Positions 1 through 5,486 of a stretch of DNA of 7,634 nt are shown here, in pieces. Within the stretch, counting starts at the first letter, position 1. Each line of letters begins with the position of its first letter. Both the position numbers and the translations under genes were made by a program. Origin of the DNA: Fimbriimonas sp. (lineage in GTDB: Bacteria > Armatimonadota > Fimbriimonadia > Fimbriimonadales > Fimbriimonadaceae); the NCBI GenBank assembly GCA_030447945.1, contig JAUJNV010000082.1, positions 1 through 7,634 on the forward strand, given 5' to 3'. The notes under the pieces are model-generated. The model was not told the origin of the DNA, made no database searches, and saw only the letters and a program-made list of their open reading frames with translations.

Positions 1-508
1 TGTCCTTGCTCTGCCCGATGGGGAGGTTCCGCTGCTCGGCGTACTCGATCTCCCAGCTCCGCGTGAGGTTCATCTCGCGCACGGGGGCGAGGATGGGGAT
101 ATCCGGGGCGAAGAGGCGCAGGCCGAACTCGATGCGGAACTGGTCGTTCCCCTTGCCCGTGCAGCCGTGGACGAAGGCGTCTACGCCACCCATCGCGTGC
201 GCCGCCTCGGCGGCCTTCTTGGCGATCAGGGGGCGGGCGATGGCGGTGGAGAGGGGGTAGCCGAAGTAGTCCGCGTTCGCCGCGATGGCGGGCATGCAGT
301 ACTCGCGGGCGAACTCCTCCTTGACGTCGAGCACCTGGTGCTCCGTGCCGAGGATGCGGGCGCGCTCCGTCGCCTGGCGCAGGTCCTCTTCCGGCTGGCC
401 GACGTCCACGCAGACGGTGGCGACGCGGTCGTAGCCCATCTCGCGCACGAGCGGCACGCAAACGGTAGTGTCAAGGCCTCCGGAGTAAACGACGAGGGCG
501 GTCTTCAT
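1..508 (-). CDS. argG: Argininosuccinate synthase, N-terminal part (cut by window edge)
   Basis: This enzyme joins citrulline and aspartate with ATP to make argininosuccinate, the penultimate step of arginine synthesis in the cytoplasm. The minus strand reads from an ATG at 506-508 for 169 codons and runs off the left edge; the family is about 400 residues, so a little over half is missing. The N-type ATP pyrophosphatase loop YSGGLDTT is at residues 8-15, and the family signature HGCTGKGNDQFR is at 114-125, with STAIARPLIAKK at 87-98. No Shine-Dalgarno sequence is visible upstream of the ATG: the sequence there is C-rich on the coding strand. The leader is filled by a heptad repeat array, and the nearest upstream gene is the toxin ending at 643. 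The assignment is firm; how the gene is transcribed and its translation initiated is not clear. Confidence 0.96.
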   Translation of the reverse strand, partial: MKTALVVYSGGLDTTVCVPLVREMGYDRVATVCVDVGQPEEDLRQATERARILGTEHQVLDVKEEFAREYCMPAIAANADYFGYPLSTAIARPLIAKKAAEAAHAMGGVDAFVHGCTGKGNDQFRIEFGLRLFAPDIPILAPVREMNLTRSWEIEYAEQRNLPIGQSKD

Positions 509-533
509 CTGTGGGGGAAGGGTACCGGGCGGC

Positions 534-645
534 GGGTATTGGGTGCTGGGTTTTGGGTGTTGGGTGTTGGGGGAGAGAGGTGTTCGGGTGTTCGGGTGTT
601 GGGGTTTTGCGGCCAAGGGGAAACCACTCCAACGCCCAACGCCTA
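534..645. repeat. GGGYGTT heptad/octad repeat array, copy 1
   Basis: From 534 to 573 the plus strand has five 7-base units (GGGTATT, GGGTGCT, GGGTTTT, GGGTGTT, GGGTGTT) and then a run of five G. An 8-base version follows at about 579-604 (units of GGGTGTTC, ending GGGG). After a spacer, 629-645 is the reverse complement of the same unit (CCAACGCCCAACGCC then CTA). CTA at 643-645 is the TAG stop of the minus-strand toxin gene, so the array begins exactly at that stop. The left end lies about 25 bases upstream of the argG start. With G-U pairing the two sides could form a hairpin between the toxin and argG. It is not a CRISPR array because units are 7-8 bases and have no unique spacers. The structure is seen directly; its function is unknown. 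Confidence 0.8.
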
Positions 646-1005
646 GTAGCTCCAGGCGTTCAGAGGGATGAACTGGCCCTCGATAGGCACTTCGGCGGAG
701 AGAAAGTTGTCAATGGCACGGACGATGGCGGCGTAACTCAAATTCTTGAGCGGGTCGCCCTCTTGGAAGACAGCCAGGATTCCGGCATGGGCAAAACCGC
801 TTTGGTGCAGGCCCAGGAAGTCGCCGGTGTTCCGGGTGAGGATCGTGCGCCCGGTAGCGTGGGCGTGCCGGAGAATCTCCAAGTCCGGATGCCCGTTCAA
901 GCCCGCGTCGGCCACTGTCTGCACGTCGTGCCCCTCCTCGTTCAGGAGTCGGATGAGGGCCTTCGCTTGGGAGTCTTCGTCGAGAAGAAGCTTAAGGGTG
1001 GACAA
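643..1005 (-). CDS. DUF5615 PIN-like toxin of a type II toxin-antitoxin pair
   Basis: This 120-residue protein resembles the DUF5615 PIN-like family, small putative Mg-dependent ribonucleases paired with DUF433 antitoxins. The N-terminus has the hallmark LLLDED (residues 6-11). A further acidic residue lies in GHPDLEIL (D41), and the second core strand ILTRNTGDF is at 55-63 with D62. These acidic residues are the likely metal site. The start is TTG at 1003-1005: no ATG or GTG is available nearby, and the family begins only a few residues before the LLDE motif. The gene overlaps the 3' end of the antitoxin by 14 bases, implying translational coupling. Its TAG stop (643-645) is the first triplet of a repeat array. 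Family membership is by motif and context; RNase activity is inferred. Confidence 0.85.
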   Translation of the reverse strand: MSTLKLLLDEDSQAKALIRLLNEEGHDVQTVADAGLNGHPDLEILRHAHATGRTILTRNTGDFLGLHQSGFAHAGILAVFQEGDPLKNLSYAAIVRAIDNFLSAEVPIEGQFIPLNAWSY

Positions 1006-1492
1006 CGCCGCCTGAAGCCAGGAGCCTCGCCCCCTCTTCCTCCGCCTCCATCCGAATGAGATCCGCGTTCGCCTCGCCGTACCGCATGCACTCCTCGACG
1101 GCCTCTCGGGGCAGGTTCCAGTTTTCGGCGGCTTCCTCCAGGCTCATGCCGTTGGCGCGCAGATCGGACCAGACCGTGGAGGCCAAGAGCCGCCGCCCCT
1201 TGAGGTACATCTGCCGCCGCCAGGGATGCGGACGTTCCACGAGATACTTCCACGGACTGCGCCCTGCCGTCTCCAACTCCGGAATGATGACCCGAGTGAT
1301 CTTGCCCGAAGAGTCGTGGACGTAAAGCCGCCCTCCTTCTTCCAGGTCGCGGGCGACCGCAGCCAAAACGTGGATGGCTCTCAGAATCGCTTCCTTAGCA
1401 GTGGGCGCCCCGAGGGCTCCCCTCAGCCAGTTCAACTCCGCCTCCTGCTCGGGTGTGATATTGAAGTTCTGTCGTTTGGTCTCCGGCTGCAT
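992..1492 (-). CDS. RHH-like plus DUF433 antitoxin
   Basis: This 166-residue protein is the putative antitoxin for the overlapping PIN-like toxin. The C-terminal part (about residues 88-155) fits DUF433: PHPWRRQMYLKGRRL, then an HTH-like stretch ANGMSLEEAAENWNLPREAV and an acidic end MEAEEEGARL. The N-terminal part (about 7-70) reads like a ribbon-helix-helix unit: a short strand RQNFNITPEQ, two helices around LNWLRGALGAPTAKEAILRA, then a beta hairpin RLYVHDSSGKITRVIIPE. I chose the ATG at 1490-1492, preceded by GGAACGAG. The open frame extends upstream to 1576, but those 28 extra residues look non-coding and would cover the promoter. An RHH domain would let it bind its own promoter, where direct repeats are visible at 1504-1520. 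The DUF433 call is fairly strong; the RHH call rests on pattern alone. Confidence 0.85.
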   Translation of the reverse strand: MQPETKRQNFNITPEQEAELNWLRGALGAPTAKEAILRAIHVLAAVARDLEEGGRLYVHDSSGKITRVIIPELETAGRSPWKYLVERPHPWRRQMYLKGRRLLASTVWSDLRANGMSLEEAAENWNLPREAVEECMRYGEANADLIRMEAEEEGARLLASGGVVHP

Positions 1493-1503
1493 CTCGTTCC
1501 ATA

Positions 1504-1520
1504 TAAGTATACGGTAAGTA
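1504..1520. promoter_or_regulatory. Candidate antitoxin operator: direct repeat with 11-bp period
   Basis: TAAGTA occurs at 1504-1509 and again at 1515-1520, so the repeats are one helical turn apart. They lie just upstream of the antitoxin start in a short AT-rich patch of an otherwise GC-rich window, and they overlap the candidate -10 box. Ribbon-helix-helix regulators commonly bind short repeats on the same face of DNA. Use as an operator is inferred. Confidence 0.45.
1506..1511 (-). promoter_or_regulatory. Candidate -10 box for the toxin-antitoxin operon
   Basis: The minus strand reads TATACT here, one base from the TATAAT consensus, followed by a further TATAT. No good -35 box is visible 16-18 bases upstream. 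Transcription from it would start very near the antitoxin ATG at 1492, giving a leader of only a few bases. It is the only convincing AT-rich hexamer in the 1493-1651 divergent intergenic region. Confidence 0.35.
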
Positions 1521-1651
1521 GAAAAGGGCCATTGCGAGTAGCAGGGGCGTACTGTGCCGATCTGACACAGACTCATATCTTCTCGACACAGGCCGAATAC
1601 ACCTGCACGAGGGTGCCGATCACGCGCGGGGCGCGCATGCTACGATGGCCT

Positions 1652-2470
1652 ATGCTCAGCGATGCGGATGTCCAGGAGTTTCATGCTAACGGCTACCTCA
1701 AGGGAAGCCAGATCCTCTCGGACGAGGAGGTCGAGACGCTACGGGCCGAGGTGCTGCGGGTGATCGAGGGGCGGGAGGCGGAGGGACCGCAGCCGGTGCT
1801 GCTGCGCAACTTCGGGAAGGAAGACTCGCCAGTGTGGCAGATCGTGAACATCTGGATGGTCAGCCCCCCGTTCCGGCAGCTTGTGGAGCACCCGGCCATT
1901 GTTGAGGAGATCGCGCAGCTCACGGGCGCGCGGGCGCTGCGGCTGTTCCACGACCAGATCCAGTACAAGCCCGCGAGCAAGGGCGGCGTGAACATGTGGC
2001 ACCAGGACGCGCCGCTGTGGCCGATCCTCAAGCCGATGACGGAGGTCTCGGCGTGGGTCGCGCTCGACGACGTGGACGAGGAGAACGGGTGCATGTGGAT
2101 GGTCCCCGGCTCGCACCTGTGGGGCGACCACATGGCGTACCTGCGCACCGTGCCCTCTTTCGACGAGCTGCCCAAGGAGTTCGACGGGCACACCGTGGAG
2201 GTCCTTTCCCGCCCGGTCGCCAAGGGCGAGGTCCACTACCACCACGCCCTCACCTGGCACGGCAGCGGCCCCAACGTCAGCGGCCGCCCCCGCCGCGCGA
2301 TCGCCCTGCACTACATGACCGACGAGACCCGTTTCGTCGCGAGCGGCGAGCACGTCATGAAGCCGTTCGTCGAGGCGAGCGACGGCGAGCACGTGATGGG
2401 GGAGGGGTTTCCGTTGGTGTGGGAGAGCGCGCCGGAGGAAGTCGAGGCGCCGCGGATGGTGTTGCCGTAG
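1652..2470 (+). CDS. Phytanoyl-CoA dioxygenase (PhyH) family protein
   Basis: This 272-residue protein belongs to the PhyH-like Fe(II)/2-oxoglutarate oxygenases, which couple 2-oxoglutarate decarboxylation to hydroxylation of a substrate. The metal triad is visible: H117 and D119 in MWHQDAPLW, and the distal H203 in TWHGSGPN. R214, eleven residues after H203, fits the arginine that binds the 2-oxoglutarate carboxylate. VPGSHLWG (151-158) is another family hallmark, and the family-like opening is SDADVQEFHANGYL. I chose ATG 1652 because the match to the family begins there; ATG 1637 would add MLRWP. The frame stays open back to 1226, but that part is antisense to the antitoxin. No clear Shine-Dalgarno or promoter is seen. 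It stands alone, so the substrate cannot be named; bacterial members act on varied small molecules, and phytanate is only one option. Confidence 0.92.
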   Translation: MLSDADVQEFHANGYLKGSQILSDEEVETLRAEVLRVIEGREAEGPQPVLLRNFGKEDSPVWQIVNIWMVSPPFRQLVEHPAIVEEIAQLTGARALRLFHDQIQYKPASKGGVNMWHQDAPLWPILKPMTEVSAWVALDDVDEENGCMWMVPGSHLWGDHMAYLRTVPSFDELPKEFDGHTVEVLSRPVAKGEVHYHHALTWHGSGPNVSGRPRRAIALHYMTDETRFVASGEHVMKPFVEASDGEHVMGEGFPLVWESAPEEVEAPRMVLP

Positions 2471-2553
2471 GGGGCAGGGCGTTGAGGCGTTGGGGCGTTT
2501 AGGCGTTGGGGAAGGCTCCAGAACGCCTTAAGGCCTTAACGCCCCAACGCCTA
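2471..2553. repeat. GGCGTT octad repeat array, copy 2
   Basis: Starting right after the PhyH stop, the plus strand has GGGCGTT (2477-2483) followed by three 8-base units GAGGCGTT, GGGGCGTT and TAGGCGTT (2484-2507), then GGGG. A 14-base spacer follows. The right side (2525-2553) carries the reverse complement of the units and ends ACGCCTA, whose last triplet is the TAG stop of the subunit IV gene. The layout and orientation match copy 1 at 534-645: G-rich array on the left, reverse-complement units on the right, CTAG at the junction with a minus-strand gene. Both flanking genes end in TAG directly at the element. Confidence 0.8.
2485..2552. terminator. Long hairpin between convergent genes, probable bidirectional terminator
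   Basis: AGGCGTTGGGGCGTT at 2485-2499 is perfectly complementary to 2538-2552 (15 bp). Pairing continues inward with mismatches through about 2507 and 2530. The hairpin sits between the ends of the PhyH gene (plus) and the oxidase operon (minus). No T-run follows on either side, so classical intrinsic termination is not certain; the stem may instead block read-through or protect 3' ends. Confidence 0.55.
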
Positions 2554-3012
2554 GCCTCTCGGCCGCAAGTTGATCCCGTTCGGGTCGAACTTGCGCTCGC
2601 CGGAATGATCCATGTCGCGTGGGAGAGCGCTGCCGTCGAGGCTGCTCTCTCCCTCGGCCCAGCCGTTGGTCTTCTCGTACTTGCGGGTGCCGTAGTCCAC
2701 GAGGATGAAGCTCATGAGGCTCAGCCAGGTGAAGCCCGCGAGCACCCAGAGCTTCGTGAGGCGGGTGCTGTACTTCACATGCATGAAAAACATGATCACC
2801 AGCCAAGCCTTGAGCGTCGCGATTCCCAGGGCGATGAGGTTGTTGATCCAGTTGCCCGAGATCGGGCCCAAGCCGCGCAGAGGGAAGTAAGACACAGCGA
2901 CGGTCGCCGCCATCAGGGCGAACAGCGCCAGCAGCGTCTTGACGTAAACCCACGGGCTCAGCACGTGGTGATCGTTGGCGTGGGTGGCGGCGGCGAGGGG
3001 TGACTTGGCCAT
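2551..3012 (-). CDS. Cytochrome c oxidase subunit IV (small bacterial type)
   Basis: This 153-residue membrane protein fits the small prokaryotic subunit IV that accompanies caa3-type oxidases. It is not catalytic and is thought to stabilise the complex. Three hydrophobic segments are visible at about residues 22-43, 55-78 and 86-105. The second carries the typical IALGIATLKAWLVIMFFMHVK pattern (60-80). The C-terminal 45 residues are hydrophilic and charged, longer than many family members. It starts 4 bases after the subunit III stop with no clear Shine-Dalgarno sequence, so translation is probably coupled. It is the last gene of the operon, and its TAG stop merges with the repeat array and hairpin. 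Confidence is good from position, topology and the second-helix motif. Confidence 0.9.
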   Translation of the reverse strand: MAKSPLAAATHANDHHVLSPWVYVKTLLALFALMAATVAVSYFPLRGLGPISGNWINNLIALGIATLKAWLVIMFFMHVKYSTRLTKLWVLAGFTWLSLMSFILVDYGTRKYEKTNGWAEGESSLDGSALPRDMDHSGERKFDPNGINLRPRG

Positions 3013-3016
3013 GGCA

Positions 3017-3718
3017 CTAAAGGGGCTTGGGCATCAGGTACATCAGCGGGAACAGGAAGATCCAGACCAGGTCGACGAAGTGCCAGTACAGGCCGACCAT
3101 CTCGGTGGGCACGAAGTCTTCGGTGACGCTCTTCGCCTTGGTTTGCCAGAGGAAGCCGAGCACGCCCATCGCGCCGATGCCGATGATGATGTGCACGGCG
3201 TGCAGGCCCGTCATGGCGAAGTAGAGGCCGAAGAAGATCTGCGCGTGGTTGAGGTTCGCGCCGTGCAGCGTCTCCGGGTTCATCGTGAAGGAGGGGCCGG
3301 GCAGCAGGTTCTGCTCGAACTTCGACGAGTATTCGAAGTACTTCACGACGAGGAACACGCCCGCCAGGCCGATGGTCGCGACCAGCATCTTCAGCACCCA
3401 CATCCGCTGCTTGAGCTGCGCGAAGTGGACCGCCATCACCATCGTGAAGGAGCTGATGAGCAGCACCACCGTGTTGCCCGCGCCCATGGGGATGCTCAGG
3501 TGCTCGTGCGAGAGGTAGAAGTCCATCGGGTACGCCCAGCGGTAGAGGGTGTACGTCAGGAACAGCACGCCGAAGAACATCACCTCGGTTACCAGGAAGG
3601 TCCACATCCCGACGATGTAGCTCTCGTTCTGCTGGTCGATGTCCTCGAACTGGTGGTGGAGCGGCCCCTCCGCGTGGGTGGCGCCGTGGGGCGTCGGTCC
3701 GTGCATGGCGTGGGACAT
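3017..3718 (-). CDS. coxC: Cytochrome c oxidase subunit III
   Basis: Subunit III is a membrane subunit of the oxidase that binds lipid and stabilises the core, without redox centres. The 233 residues contain five apparent membrane helices (about 36-58, 80-100, 108-128, 160-190, 207-228), matching the five-helix bacterial form rather than the seven-helix mitochondrial one. Family motifs are TEVMFFG (44-50, with the conserved Glu45), GLHAVH (171-176) and YWHFVDLVWIFLFP (211-224). The N-terminal 22 residues are rich in histidine (H3, H6, H11, H15, H21, H22), a possible metal-binding tail. The ATG is one base after the subunit I stop, and GGGAGG eight bases before it lies inside the end of the subunit I gene, supporting this start and tight coupling. 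Confidence 0.96.
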   Translation of the reverse strand: MSHAMHGPTPHGATHAEGPLHHQFEDIDQQNESYIVGMWTFLVTEVMFFGVLFLTYTLYRWAYPMDFYLSHEHLSIPMGAGNTVVLLISSFTMVMAVHFAQLKQRMWVLKMLVATIGLAGVFLVVKYFEYSSKFEQNLLPGPSFTMNPETLHGANLNHAQIFFGLYFAMTGLHAVHIIIGIGAMGVLGFLWQTKAKSVTEDFVPTEMVGLYWHFVDLVWIFLFPLMYLMPKPL

Positions 3719-3719
3719 G

Positions 3720-5464
3720 CTACTCGCCTCCCGAGGGGAGCTTGTCCCCGTCCTTCGTGCGTCGCGCGGTGCTGCCGGGGTGGACCATCTCTTCGTTCGC
3801 TCTCTGCTGCTCGTACTCGGCGGCCGGGTCGAAGTCGTACACCTCGTCGGTGACGAGCGGCGTCTCGACGAAGTTCGTGGTGATGGGCGGCGAAGCGGTC
3901 TCCCACTCCAGCCCGTGCGCCCCCCAGGGGTTCGCGCTCGCCCGCGCGCCGTTCTTCAGCGACATTGTCAGGTAGATGCCCGGAATCACCAGGGAGAGGG
4001 CGAGCACCGATGCGCCGGCGGTGGAGAGGATGTGGTACGCCTGGAACTCCGGCGCCAGGTAGTAGGTCGCGTACCGGCGCGGCATTCCCAGGAAGCCGAG
4101 GATGAACTGCGGGAAGAACGTGAGGTTGAAGCCTACGAACACGAGGATCGCGTTGAACTTCCCGATGGTGTCGGGGTACATCCGCCCGGTCATCTTCGGC
4201 CACCAGTAGTGGAGGGCGCCGAGGAAGGCGGTCAGCGAGCCGCCCACCATCACGTAGTGGAAGTGCGCCACGATGAAGTAGGTGTTCGTCAGGTGGACGT
4301 CGGTGCCCATCGAGGCGAGGTAGAGCCCGGTCAGACCGCCGATGGTGAACAGGCCGATGAACCCGAGGGCGTAGTACATCGGCGTCGCCAAGACTACGTT
4401 CCCCTTGTAGAGCGTCGCCGTCCAGTTAAAGACCTTAACCGCGCTCGGCACGGCCACGAGGAAGGAGATCAGGGAGAAGACGATCCCCTGGTACATGGAC
4501 TGGCTGGAGATGAACATGTGGTGGCCCCACACGAGGAATCCCAGTCCGGCGATGGCGAGCGACGAGAACGCGACGAAGTGGTAACCGAAGATCCGCTTGC
4601 GGGCGAAATTGGCGATCAGCTCGGACTGCACCGCGAACGCGGGCAGGATCATGATGTAGACCGCCGGGTGGCTGTAGAACCAGAACAGGTGCTGGAACAG
4701 CACCGGGTCGCCGCCCTTGGCCGGGTCGAAGATGCCCAGGCCGAACATCCGCTCGGCGCCGGCGAGGGCGAGCGTGATCGCGACGACCGGCGTGCCGAGC
4801 AGCATGATGATGCTCGTCGCGTACATCGACCAGACGAACAGCGGTAGGCGGCCCCAGGTCAGGCCGGGCGCGCGCATCTTGTGGATCGTGACGACGAAGT
4901 TCAGGCCCGTCAGGATCGAGCTGAACCCGTTGATGAAGATGCCGATGACCGCCAGCGCGACGTCACCTGGGTGTTCGAGTACATGCTCGAGAACGGCGTG
5001 TAGAAGGTCCAGCCGGTGTCCACGCCGCCCGTGCAGAGCGCGGCGACCGCGACGCCTCCCGCGATGATGTAGAGGTACCAACTGACGAGGTTCAGGCGCG
5101 GGAACGCGAGGTCGCGAGCGCCGATCATGATCGGGATCAGGAAATTTCCAAAGACCGCCGGGATCGCCGGAATCAGGAAAAAGAAGATCATGATGATCCC
5201 GTGGGCCGTGAAGATCTTGTTGTAGGTGTCCGTCTCGAACAGGGTGCTCGCGGGCGAGGTGAGCTGCAGGCGGATAGCGCCCGCCGCGAGGCTCCCCACG
5301 AAAAAGAAGAGGGAAACGGAGATCAGGTAGAGGATCGCGATCCTCTTGTGGTCCCCCGTCAGCAGCCACGACTTGATCGTGTGCGAGGCGTTGAGGTAGT
5401 TGAGGGACTCCTCTCTGGGCCTCTCGCCGGGGGCCTCCGCGGGGGTGACGACGGTTGCGCTCAT
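3720..5464 (-). CDS. coxA: Cytochrome c oxidase subunit I, A2-type, interrupted by a one-base frameshift
   Basis: This is the catalytic subunit, reducing O2 to water at the heme a3-CuB site and pumping protons. With one base restored near 4966-4967 it is 581 residues. Residues 1-166 are in the frame starting at ATG 5462-5464 and the rest in the next frame to the TAG at 3720-3722. Ligands (numbered after correction): H88 and H403 for heme a, H401 for heme a3, H266, H315 and H316 for CuB, and Y270 for the His-Tyr crosslink. K344 fits the K-channel lysine. Helix VI reads YSHPAVY: the A1-type glutamate (GHPEVY) is absent and the A2-type Tyr-Ser pair is present. AAGGA lies 5 bases before the ATG. 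The downstream half keeps every catalytic residue, so the gene is either intact in the organism or very recently broken. Confidence 0.93.
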
Positions 5465-5486
5465 GGGTTTCCTTTAGTTTAGATTC

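Noticed and set aside
534..604. CRISPR-like array
   Set aside because: Units are 7-8 bases with no unique spacers and no cas genes are present.
1552..1570. Small inverted repeat CTGTG...CACAG between the divergent genes
   Set aside because: Only 5-bp arms; expected by chance and not linked to a promoter I can support.
1493..1576. 28-residue N-terminal extension of the antitoxin
   Set aside because: The sequence looks non-coding and would run through the candidate promoter and operator; ATG 1490-1492 has GGAACGAG before it.
1562..1588. CTGACA (1562-1567) and TCGACA (1583-1588) as -35 boxes for the PhyH gene
   Set aside because: Neither has an acceptable -10 hexamer 16-18 bases downstream.
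1226..1651. Open N-terminal extension of the PhyH frame (about 140 residues)
   Set aside because: It is antisense to the antitoxin gene and its promoter, shows no domain, and the PhyH family match begins at about 1652.
3639..4847. Long plus-strand open frame of 402 codons opposite oxidase subunits I and III
   Set aside because: Its translation is rich in Arg, Val, Glu and His with no domain, typical of the antisense of GC-rich genes with strong third-position bias.
4955..4975. Programmed -1 frameshift in subunit I
   Set aside because: A -1 slip would restore the frame, but there is no slippery heptamer, no obvious stimulatory hairpin was seen, and this gene family is not known for recoding; a missing base is simpler.
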